Source: Devosia algicola
GTDB taxonomy: Bacteria > Pseudomonadota > Alphaproteobacteria > Rhizobiales > Devosiaceae
Reading direction: 5' to 3'
DNA: 64,000 nucleotides
Assembly: GCF_028816455.1 (NCBI RefSeq)
Contig: NZ_CP118246.1
Span: 2,742,501-2,806,500, forward strand
The notes beneath the pieces were generated by a model. That model ran no database searches. It saw nothing but the letters and a program-made list of their open reading frames with translations, and had not been told where the DNA came from. Shown piece after piece: positions 8,591 to 18,256 of this stretch (position 1 is the stretch's first letter; each line of letters opens with the position of its first letter). Both the position numbers and the translations under genes were made by a program.

Positions 8591-9964
8591 ATGGTCCAGA
8601 GTTCTCCGATGCCCACACACGGCGTTTCCGCCGCACCCAAAATCGTCGCAATGGAGGTTGTTCCGGTAGCCGGGCGCGACAGCATGCTTTTGAACCTTAG
8701 CGGTGCACATGCACCGTTTTTCACACGAAATATCGTCATTGTGCGCGATAATCTTGGCCACACCGGGCTCGGGGAGGTCCCCGGCGGAGAGGCAATCCGT
8801 GCGACACTTCGGGACGCTATCCCGCTGGTTATCGGCAGGCAATTGGGGGACTATCGCGCCGTGCTCCGAACCATTCGGAACGTGTTTGACGGCCAGGACG
8901 AAACGGGCCGGGGACTGCAAACCTTTGATCAGCGCGTTGCGGTACATGCAGTCACCGCAATCGAGTGTGCGCTGCTCGATCTGTTCGGCCAATTCCTTGA
9001 CCTGCCGGTGGCATCGTTGCTCGCCGATGGTCCGGTTCGCCGGGACGTCGAGATGCTTGGCTACCTGTTTTTCATCGGTGACCAGCAGAAAACGGGGTTA
9101 CCGTACAGACAGGTAACGGGCCGCGCCGATGACTGGACGCGCCTGCGCAACGAACCAGCGCTCGATGCTGCGGCGGTGATAGAACTGGCTGAAGCTGCAC
9201 AATCGCACTATGGCTTTCACGATTTCAAGCTGAAAGGGGGGTGCTGTCGGGCGAGGACGAGGTCGAGATCGTTACCGCTTTGGCCAAACATTTTCCGGAC
9301 GCGCGGATCACTCTGGATCCGAACGGCGCCTGGCCCCTAGATGCCGCCATTGGCTACGGCAAGGCGCTCAAGCCTGTGCTCGCCTACGCCGAAGACCCAT
9401 GCGGCCAGGAACCCGGTTATTCAGGACGCGAAACCATGGCCGAATTTCGTCGTGCCACCGGTCTCCCTACAGCCACCAACATGATCGCCACGGATTGGCG
9501 CCAGCTAGGACACGCGCTGCAAGCGCAAAGCATCGATATTCCATTGGCCGACCCGCATTTCTGGACCATGCAGGGATCGATCGACGTGGCTCAGGCTCTG
9601 CGATCGGTGGGGACTGACATGGGGGTCGCACTCCAATAATCATTTCGACATTTCGCTTGCGATGTTTGCGCAAGTGGGCGCGGCGGCGCCTGGGCGCATC
9701 ACGGCGCTCGACACCCATTGGATATGGCAGGATGACCAACCCCTGACCCGCGATCCGTTGCGCATCGCCGGTGGCAAAGTCACACTGTCTGAGCGCCCCG
9801 GACTTGGCATCGAGCTTGACCGGGCTGCCCTTGAACGCGCCAACGCCCTCTACCACTCCCTCCCGCAAGGTGACCGCGATGATGCCACGGCCATGCGCTA
9901 CCTCATCGAGGGTTGGCAGTTTGACCCCAAATGTCCCGCGATGGTGCGAACCGATGCCGGATAG
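8591..9964 (+). CDS. gudD: Glucarate dehydratase (frameshifted)
   Basis: Enolase-superfamily enzyme that dehydrates D-glucarate to 5-keto-4-deoxyglucarate in the cytosol. About 457 residues when mended, as usual. Recognisable family motifs: GLGEVPGGE near the N-terminus, FKLKGG with the general-base lysine, [12 protein letters not shown] and [10 protein letters not shown] with metal ligands, [22 protein letters not shown], then the [12 protein letters not shown] region and DTHWIWQD near the end. Two homopolymer-type breaks: a G run at 9235-9241 that is one short and a G run at 9618-9622 that is one long. No glucarate transporter or aldolase gene is adjacent, so it stands alone. Confidence 0.9.
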
Positions 9965-10197
9965 GGCTCCAACAGTTGGGGAACGGTGAGCGACACAAAT
10001 TTTGTGTGTTGAGGCCATTGAGCATGGCCTGTCCAGCCCGATCTCGTTCCGGGTTACCGCTTGAGCATAAAGTCGAGGGAATATATCTTTCGACACCAGG
10101 GCGGACAATCTGAGCGACACCTTGCCGCCCATCCACCTGGCCATCCGCGCTACCATATGGATGGCGCACGCAATTTCCGGGAAAGGCGGCAATAACA

Positions 10198-11197
10198 ATG
10201 GCTCTGGACCGATTGACCACATTGTTACGCGTTACGGCGCTCGTCTGCCTCACGGCCATGAGCGCCCAGGCCGAGGACAATCTTGGATGGCACGGCCAGA
10301 AAGCGGCCAATGGCGCATCCCTGTTCTACGGTATCCCGCAGACAGATCACGCCCCTTTATCGTTCTCCTGCGCGCAAGGCAGTAACGAGCCTTACCTTTG
10401 CACTCGCATTCGCGCCCATCAACGCGCTCAACGGTGTCGAGGTCGAAGTCCTGCTTGAGGCTGGCGATCTCGCCGTGCCGATTGCCACAACCGGCACGCG
10501 GATAGAAATGGACGACAGCTTCATCCTCGAAGGCCGCATAGCGCTTGATGCCAAACTTACCGACCTGCTCACCGCGGGCGGCACGCTCAGTGTCTTTGTC
10601 GAGGATGGCGCCGAGGAATTTCCACTCGGCGGCGCGCGGGAAGCCGCGACGTCGTTGATTCAGACCTGTGTCGGCAATAGCGCCAGCGTGCCGCCATCGG
10701 GGACCAAACTGTGCAATCTGGCAGCATGGATCATGGAGGAAGCGCCGGTCGATCTCGCCCTGCGTACCGGGCCTGGCCCTGGCTACCCGGTGGTTGCTAC
10801 CGTGCCCGGCCCCTATACTGATGGCGCCGAGATCTATTTTCCCGAAGTGACGATCACCGGCTCTCGCGACGGCTGGTTCCAAATTACCAAGATTGTCACC
10901 GATCTCTATGGTGGCCTGGACACTGACCCGATCACCAATTTTGCTGGTGAAGGCTGGTTGCCGGGCAATGTCCTCCGACTATGGGTGCAATCAGCGCAGC
11001 TGCGAACCGGGCCGTCTGCCGACGCCCCGATTGCCTTCACCCTGGACGATAGCGGCAGCGCCGCCGACATTTTTCGTGTCGACAATCTGCATCAATGCGA
11101 AGACGACTGGATCGAAGTGGATGGTACCGCCTCAAGCAAGCGGCTACGCGGCTGGACCAACCAAAGCTGCGCCAATCAGGTCACAACATGCTCATGA
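10198..11197 (+). CDS. Exported SH3-domain protein (frameshifted)
   Basis: About 332 residues. A signal peptide (MALDRLTTLLRVTALVCLTAMSAQA) targets it to the periplasm. The C-terminal half holds two bacterial SH3-like stretches (DLALRTGPGPGYPVV and SAQLRTGPSADAPI), typical of cell-wall or ligand-binding modules. The N-terminal half resembles no family I can name. The frame breaks at 10388-10392 (AGCCT for AGCT); the mended reading is GSNELTFALAFAPIN. Its neighbour on the right is convergent. Exact role unknown. Confidence 0.7.
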
Positions 11198-11237
11198 GGT
11201 GGCCGGGCTTGTGGCCTGGTGCGCGTTCGCTCTTTCG

Positions 11238-12011
11238 CTATAATTGCAGGCCGGTGCGAAACAGCATTTGCAAGGCAATGGCGAGCACGATCAGCAGGCC
11301 GATGCCAATATATGAAATCTGCGGCACGGCGCCGGATTCGCCGTAATCGTTGCGGTCCCTGTTGAGTCTGATCGCAAACATGCCGGTCAGCGGCGCCACG
11401 AAACCGACAGCCAGAATCGCTAATGGATAGGCGGGAATTGTCAGCAGCAACACCGCACAACCGCCCAGCAGCCACGCCAGAAGGCCGAGCCTGTATATTT
11501 GGGGACGAAGCGGTTCATCGCGATTGGTGAGGTTCAGGAAACAGGGCGCTGATAGACGTGCGACGAAGATCAGGCCAACAATACCAGCCGCCAGTGCCAG
11601 CCATGCCAGCAGGCCCGCACCAGCACCCAAAGCCGTCAGCGCCGTCGCGATGTCGCCCTCGGCATAGAACGGGGTAACAATCAGATACCCCATAGACATC
11701 GCCATGCCCATGACGCCAAGCCAGAGCGTCAGATAGCGGGCGAAGCCCTGGCCGCGCATTTGAGCATGGATCAAGAGCATTATGGCACCAACAAGCAGGC
11801 TGGCGACTGGGCCGGATAGCTCAATGGTGGCGACATCGCGTGCCAGGGTCGCGGTATCGGTTTCGTGCACCGCGTAGACCACTGGATGATATCCAAGGGC
11901 AAGCGCGGTTACGCCGTGGGCAAATTCGTGAAAAATCAGCGTGGCAAGTGTCGCCGAACCGAACGCTACTGCTGACTGGATCAATGGACGATAATTTTTG
12001 CCGTTCAACAT
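11238..12011 (-). CDS. M50-like membrane zinc metallopeptidase
   Basis: 257 residues, about six to seven hydrophobic helices. The first helix carries HEFAHG, an HExxH zinc site inside the membrane, as in site-2 proteases and related M50 peptidases. No PDZ domain is present and no clear second LDG/NxxPxxxxDG motif could be seen, so it may be a distant M50 member. Convergent with the SH3 gene, 40 bases apart. Substrate unknown. Confidence 0.6.
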   Translation of the reverse strand: MLNGKNYRPLIQSAVAFGSATLATLIFHEFAHGVTALALGYHPVVYAVHETDTATLARDVATIELSGPVASLLVGAIMLLIHAQMRGQGFARYLTLWLGVMGMAMSMGYLIVTPFYAEGDIATALTALGAGAGLLAWLALAAGIVGLIFVARLSAPCFLNLTNRDEPLRPQIYRLGLLAWLLGGCAVLLLTIPAYPLAILAVGFVAPLTGMFAIRLNRDRNDYGESGAVPQISYIGIGLLIVLAIALQMLFRTGLQL

Positions 12012-12074
12012 GCATGGTCCAGACTGTGGCCGCTACAACCGGGCATCATCAGCGCCAGCATGGTGCACTGCAGC

Positions 12075-12090
12075 GTGCCGGGCCCGGCAC
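12075..12090. repeat. 16-bp perfect palindrome between genes
   Basis: GTGCCGGGCCCGGCAC is perfectly self-complementary. It lies in the 153-base gap between the end of the GGDEF-EAL gene and the start of the M50-like gene, both on the minus strand. It could be a stem that ends transcription of the GGDEF-EAL gene (no T-tract) or an operator for the peptidase gene. Confidence 0.5.
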
Positions 12091-12164
12091 CAGCATTCCC
12101 CTACAATAGCGAAATGGCAATCGCTTTCGCCAAAACCCGACCTTGAACAACCAATATCATGGTT

Positions 12165-14124
12165 CTATTCAGCCAGAGCCTGAGGTAGCTCAGCGATAAA
12201 ACCGGCAACTTCGGCTTCGCGAACCGGCGCTGAATAAAGATAGCCCTGAATATACTGCCCGCCCAGTTTGGCAACAACGGTCAACTCTTCATGGGTCTCA
12301 ACGCCCTCCACGACGCAACTCAGGCCCATGTCCCGGCTGAGCGCAAGGAGCGATTTGACGATTTTATAGGCTCGCGGGGTTTGTGTCCAACGAGGAGACA
12401 AAACTTCTGTCAATTTTGATCTTTGTCAGGGGGAGCGAGTGGAGTTGACTGAGGCTGGAGAATCCCGTGCCAAAATCATCCAGGGCAATGCCGCAACCAA
12501 ACAGTTTGAGTGTTTCGATGGCCGACTTTGCCTGGGCAAAATCATACATCATCGCGGTCTCGGTAATCTCCAGATCGATGCGTTTTGGATCGAAGCCACT
12601 CTTGTGGATGATACCCATGATGCGGGCCACCCCTTCGTCAGAGCTTATGTCATGGGTTGAAAGGTTGAACGAAAGCCGCATGGGATCGGGCCAGCGCGAC
12701 GCGGCGGCGAGTGCCTTTTGCAGCAGGACCCGCGTCAAACCGCTGACTAGGCCTGCCCGTTCAGCAACCGGGATGAAGGATTTCGGCGGCACATCCCCCA
12801 GTACCGGGCTGTGCCAACGCGCCAGGGCTTCCAAAGCAACAGTTTTCTGGCTGAGGGCATCCACGATAGGCTGGAAATGGACTTCCAGTTCAACATCAAG
12901 GTCCGCGGCGCGCAGGGTTTGCTCGATCCGCGCGTTCTTTTCGATTTCGGTGATTTGTGTCTCGGAGAACAGCACCGCGTGACCGCGCTTCACACGCTTG
13001 CCATTGTAAAGTGCATAATCGGCGCGTTCATAAAGCTTGCCGGGACTATCGGCCAGTTCGGGAAAAACCGCCAAACCCATGGATCCTGAAATCTGCACGG
13101 TGGCGCCGCTCAATATGAAGGGTTCGCGCAGGGCCGCGCAAACGCGATCTCCAAATTCCAGCAGGTCCGCGTCATCAAGCCCGCCACTTGCCAATAATGC
13201 AAATTCATCGCCACCCAGTCTGGAAACGAAGGTATTTTTGTCGGCGATGGTCAACAGGCGTTGCCCCACAGCAACCAGAAGTTGGTCGCCAATCACATGC
13301 CCATACAAATCATTTATCGGCTTGAACCCGTCAAGATCGACAATGCCAACGGCAACGCGTGTCCCCTGCGATCCGGCGACAGCAAACACCTCATCGAGTT
13401 TTGAAAAGAATTGCCGACGATTGGCAAGCCCGGTCAAACTGTCGAGGTTGGCCATGCGAAAGTTTTCCCGGTTGGCGGCCTCGAGCGACGTGCGCGTATC
13501 AATGGACGATGCGAAGTGACCCGATTGTACAAAGACCACCATCAGTAAAGCGATAGTGGCCAGCCCAAGATTGGTCGTCATGGCAACAAAGGACGGGACG
13601 CCGGAAAAGCCAAAATGTACTGAAAAGAAAACAGCGATAACAATCGCGACGATAAAGGCCGCAGACCGCAAATGCAGGAGGCAAACGACGACGCAAATGC
13701 CGGTAATCGCCATGAAAAATGCGACACTGCTTTGCATGTCGTGGCTGCCATAAGGCGCCAGCGATAGCGACCAGACCGAAATGACAATAGCCATTATAAG
13801 CGCGAACCTGTTGGTACGAAGCAATGCCTTGCGGGCAATTTCAGCGGACGGCGTGCGCCGTCTGGACCGCCACCATCCGAAAACACGGACGCCGCAGACG
13901 AGTGAGAATACAATGGGAATATGGACAACAAGCCATTGGGGTGCTGCATCCAGAAAGGTGCTGGCAACGGACCATGTGCTGATGAGCAAAATGGAATACA
14001 TGACAGGAATTTGCCGCGAGAAGACCTCGTACTGGGCCTTTAGCAATTCCGGGTTCTTATCTGCGCTGGGCACAGAAAAGAACTCTTTACTGTGCGCGAA
14101 AATTGAACCCAATACGATAACCAC
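12165..14124 (-). CDS. Membrane GGDEF-EAL cyclic-di-GMP protein (frameshifted)
   Basis: About 652 residues. An N-terminal membrane region with about five to six helices (residues ~40-215) is followed by a GGDEF domain with intact RLGGDEFALL, then an EAL domain with ALEALARWHSP, DLEITETAMM, ALDDFGTGFSS and KIDRSFV. Both c-di-GMP synthesis and hydrolysis are chemically possible. The frame breaks at 12368-12372 (AG[C]CT on the coding strand); the mended reading NPASYKIVKSLLALS is exactly what EAL domains show here, followed by CVVEGVET and QGYLYSAP. The gene stands alone. Signal sensed by the membrane domain unknown. Confidence 0.88.
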
Positions 14125-14273
14125 CCGTCCAACCGCACACCATGCTCTGTTACTGACATAGAGTGCGCGGGTAAATATTACGTTGCGCCTACATACTTAA
14201 CACAACACTATCCTGGACTCAGAGCCTATCAATATAGCCAAGTAGAAAATGCCGTTGAATAGATGGCAGCGCG

Positions 14274-15273
14274 TCACAGCCATTTCAGTAATCTGAATAT
14301 GAAGAGTTCAAGCCCAAGTAACGCCACCATGATGCCGCAAAAAATCCAAAAGGCGTTCTGGTTGTCGACGCCCGGCATGCCGCCGACATTGACGCCCAAA
14401 AGGCCGGTCAGAAAGGCAAGCGGCAGGAATATCGCCGAGATGATTGCCAGTACATAAAGGGTTTTGTTGCTCGATTCGGCGAGCCTGATTGGAAATGTCG
14501 TCCTTGATCACCGTTGCTCGCTCCCGCGCGGTGTCGATGTCTTCGAGATAACGCAGCAGCCGATCTATAGACTCGCGCAGATGCGGCATGCAGTCGTCGC
14601 CAAACCATGCCGGTGGCTCGATCAAGAGCGCTGTCAACGCGTCTTTTTGCGGTGAAATATAACGTCGGTAGATCGCCGCGTGCAGCCGGATTTCGGAGAG
14701 CTGTTTTCGTTGCTCGGCAGCGCGTGCAAGGTCAAGCGACACTTCAATCGCTTCAAGCTGCTCGTCCAGTGAATCAATGGCGTCCGCCATGCGCTCATTG
14801 ATGCGGTGGATCAGTCGTTCAAACAGGCTGGCAGCATTTATTGGCCCGGTGCCAAGCTCCAGCAATTGCGCCAGTACATCGCGAGGGGTCATCAGCCGTT
14901 CCTGGCGAATGGTAATGACGCGTTGCCCGTCTGACCACATGCGCATGGCAACCATGTCGGCAGCGTCCGCGCCGACGTTGGTGTTGACGCCGCGCAAAAT
15001 GGCGACAAAGCCCTGTTTGCCATGGAATACGCGGGGTCGGGTTTCCTCCGCGATCAGCGCATCGCTGGTTGGCGCCGTCAGGCCGCTATGATTGATCAGC
15101 CAGTCCTGAACGCGAGGCGAGTCCCGGTCGAGATGAACCCAAAGCGGTCCATGGTCGGGTTGCCAGCTTTCGACCGCGTCCCAGCCAATCAGGGTCGCCG
15201 AGCCGCTGCCATCCAGCCTGCAGGCAAAAAGGAGCCCCTCCTCTTCACTGACGCTTGTAGCGACGCCATCCAT
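14274..15273 (-). CDS. zntB: CorA-family zinc transporter ZntB (frameshifted)
   Basis: About 333 residues. A large cytosolic N-terminal domain, a long coiled helix, and two C-terminal transmembrane helices around GLLGVNVGGMPG, the ZntB form of the CorA GxN pore motif. It moves zinc across the inner membrane. The start at 15273 is chosen from GGAG upstream and from family length. The frame breaks at 14482-14486 (AGGCT on the coding strand for AGCT); the mended reading is SNQLAESSNKTLYVLAII, after which both membrane helices are intact. Divergent from the MscS gene. Confidence 0.88.
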
Positions 15274-15514
15274 ATTCTTCTCCAATATCGTGCCGGAATC
15301 ATTGCCGGTGGCAACGATTGGTCCTTTTGAATCGCGCCCGTCTTTCTGGATAAGAACAAACTCAAGCCCGCTCCGCCACCCCCAACCCGTTGGGGCGCAT
15401 TGAGACATTGCCCCCCGCAAACGCTATCGGGGCGATCATTTGGCGTCGGGCTATTAGGCGCTGGGCCAGTTGGGCGCTAGAGTGCGGCACGAGGGAGCGA
15501 TGGTGGAGGTTGCG

Positions 15515-16957
15515 ATGGATGCCCCGATAATTCTGGCGCAGGTGCAGATGACGCCAGCCGCACAACCAGAGACGGCCGAAACCATTATCGAGGACGTGTC
15601 ATCTGGCGTTGCCCCGATCATGCGCTTTGTTACCGACACTGCCGAGGCGCTAGGCCACCAGTTCTTGTCCTATGAAGGTCTGTTCCAGGTTGGAACGATC
15701 CTCGGCGCCTTTGTTGTATCCTGGCTGGTTGCCGGCCGCTTTCGCCCGTTTCTTGCCCATGTCTGGCCAGTAGCAGAGGGAGAAACCGCTTTTGTCAGGC
15801 TGACAAGGATGGTGGTGTTACGGCTCGCCTTTCCGGTGCTGTTCGTGCTGGCGCTGTGGATGGCAACGGCCGCCTTCAGTTCGCTCAACACCGGTAACGA
15901 TCTCATCCGCACCGTGGCAAGCCTGTTGCAAGCCTGGGTCCTCATTCGCTTGTTTTCGACCTTTGTGCGTGATCCATTCTGGTCACGCGCCTTTGCCTCG
16001 GTGGCCTGGTTCATCGCCGCGTTGAATATTCTGCGCCTGCTCAATCCTACCATCGCGTTGCTCGACAGCATGTCAGTCAGCGTTGGCGCCGACCGGATAT
16101 CTGTCTTCATGGTCATCAAGGGCGTGGTGGCGCTGACGGCGCTGGTCTGGCTTGCATCCATTATCAGCCGGTTTGTCCAGTCGCGCGTCGACCGGCAGGA
16201 TAATCTGCCCGCTTCGGTCAAGGGGCTCGTCAGTCAGGCGGTCCGGATCGTTTTCCTGTTTGCCGCCATCATGCTGGCAATGAATGTAATCGGCATCGAT
16301 CTGACGGCTCTTGCAGTATTTTCCGGCGCCGTTGGTGTCGGCATCGGCTTCGGGTTGCAGGCCATTTTCAGCAATCTGGTTTCGGGCATCATCCTTCTGG
16401 TCGAGCGCAGCATCAAGGTTGGTGATTTTGTGGAACTGGAATCGGGACTGACGGGGGAAGTGCGCGAAATCAATATCCGCTCGGCGCGCATCACCACCAG
16501 CGACAATGTTGATATTCTGGTGCCCAATTCCGAATTCATCAATAATCGCGTCACCAATTGGACATTTCGGGACAATTACAAGCGAACCCGCATACCGTTC
16601 GGCGTTGCCTATGGTACCGACAAGGAACTGGTCAAAAAGGCGGCGCTGGAAGCGGCCGAGACAGTACCGCATATGTTGAAGGGCCGAGGTGCCAAGCCAC
16701 CCGAAGTCTGGCTGGTCAATTTCGGTGAAAGCAGTCTCGACTTCGAACTCGTCGTCTGGATCAAACCAGAATCGGTAAAGCGCCCCGCCAAGGTGCATGC
16801 CGACTACAATTGGGCGCTGGAAACCGCGCTCGCCAGTCACGGCATCGAAATTCCGTTTCCGCAACGCGATCTTCACATCCGCTCGGGCGAGTTGCCGGTC
16901 AAACTTACCGGGCAAGCCCCCAAGAAATCGCCATCGCGGGGCGGTTCGTCTTCATGA
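15515..16957 (+). CDS. MscS-family mechanosensitive ion channel
   Basis: 480 residues. About four to five N-terminal hydrophobic segments precede the pore-lining helix and the MscS beta domain: GVGIGFGLQAIFSNLVSGIILLVE, then IKVGDFVEL and REINIRSARITTSDNVDILVPNS (family-typical). The C-terminal alpha-beta domain ends in a serine-rich tail. It opens under membrane tension to release solutes. The ATG at 15515 is preferred to 15500 because GGAGG sits five bases before it. Divergent from zntB with about 240 bases between. Confidence 0.92.
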   Translation: MDAPIILAQVQMTPAAQPETAETIIEDVSSGVAPIMRFVTDTAEALGHQFLSYEGLFQVGTILGAFVVSWLVAGRFRPFLAHVWPVAEGETAFVRLTRMVVLRLAFPVLFVLALWMATAAFSSLNTGNDLIRTVASLLQAWVLIRLFSTFVRDPFWSRAFASVAWFIAALNILRLLNPTIALLDSMSVSVGADRISVFMVIKGVVALTALVWLASIISRFVQSRVDRQDNLPASVKGLVSQAVRIVFLFAAIMLAMNVIGIDLTALAVFSGAVGVGIGFGLQAIFSNLVSGIILLVERSIKVGDFVELESGLTGEVREINIRSARITTSDNVDILVPNSEFINNRVTNWTFRDNYKRTRIPFGVAYGTDKELVKKAALEAAETVPHMLKGRGAKPPEVWLVNFGESSLDFELVVWIKPESVKRPAKVHADYNWALETALASHGIEIPFPQRDLHIRSGELPVKLTGQAPKKSPSRGGSSS

Positions 16958-17151
16958 TGGTGAAACGATGAGGACGGGCGTGGCCCGACACCGGATTGTC
17001 TTTTTGGGCGCAGTGAAAACCCCGGTCGCGGACATCCTGGACATCACTGGATGTTCCAATTTCAACAATATCAACTGGTAATAGCCCTCGACACCCCGCC
17101 TCCAATGCCGACAGAGTCTGCTGCCGGGGTCTGGAAAGCCAGATTTCCTCC

Positions 17152-18256
17152 CTATTTCAGATAGGCTTCGCGCCAGTTTTCCGAGGCGCCGATTGCCAGG
17201 CCGGTCGCGTCGAACAGATGCACAAAATCCTCATGGAAGCCTATACTCAGCGTATCACCCGATTGCGTACCGCGAATGCCGGTCAGGGCTGCGGTGAAGG
17301 GTTCTCCAGATTTTAGCGCCGCGTGGATGATGGTCTGCGACCCCAGCACCTCGGTAGTCTCGACCTGAGCCTCCAACGGTCCATCGCCGGCATGGCTATG
17401 CTCAGGCCGGATCCCCAGCGTAACCGGACTGCCATCCGCCAGCGCGATCTGACGCCCCGGCAGTGGAATCTTGGTCCCGTCGGCAAGCGTCACGGCGAGC
17501 CTGTTATCAACCCGCTGGACTGTGCCGTTCAGCATGTTCATCGGCGGCGCGCCAAGAAATTTGGCGACGAAGGCATTCCGCGGCGTGGCATAGAGTTCGA
17601 CGGGCGACCCGACCTGCTCGACTTGTCCCTCGCTGAGCACCACAATCGTATCGGCCATGGTCATGGCCTCCACTTGATCGTGTGTCACATAGATCATCGT
17701 CGATCCGAGCCGCTTGTGCAGACTGATGAGTTCGCCGCGCATCGTGACCCGGAGTTCCGCATCGAGATTGCTCAGCGGCTCGTCGAACAGGAAAGCCCTG
17801 GGCTCCTTGACGATTGCCCGACCGATGGCGACGCGCTGGCTCTGCCCACCGGAAAGTTGGTTTGTTCGTCGTGCCAACAAATGTTCGATCTGGAGAATAT
17901 TGGCGGCCTTGGCCACCCGTGCCGCGATCTCATCCTTGGGCAATCGCTGGTTCTCCAGACCAAACCGCAAATTTTCGGCCACGCTCATATGCGGGTAGAG
18001 CGCATAGGATTGAAAAACCATGGCCATACCGCGCGCCGAAGGCAATAAATGGTCGCAGCGCTGGCCGTCAATGTGTACCTCGCCTCCGCTTACCTCTTCA
18101 AGCCCCGCCATCATGCGCAACAGCGTAGATTTTCCACAGCCGGAGGGACCGACAAAGACGGTGAACGAGCCCTCATGAATGGCGAGATTGATGCCATGGA
18201 TCACCTCCAGGCCCTGGAAGGCTCTTGGTGACCGACTTGAGTTCGATTTCGGCCAT
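17152..18256 (-). CDS. Sugar ABC transporter ATPase, UgpC/MsmK type (frameshifted near start)
   Basis: About 368 residues. Walker A (GPSGCGKST), signature (LSGGQSQRVAIGRA), Walker B (AFLFDEPLSNLDAEL) and the H-loop (YVTHDQVEA) are all present, followed by a C-terminal OB/TOBE domain as in MalK-type proteins. The true start is at 18256 (MAEIELKSVTKSFQGLEVIHG) with one extra base at 18219-18223 (AGGCT for AGCT). Its ATG overlaps the stop of the GH116 gene (TGATG). It is the last gene of the LacI-controlled operon and powers the two permeases of that operon. Confidence 0.9.
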
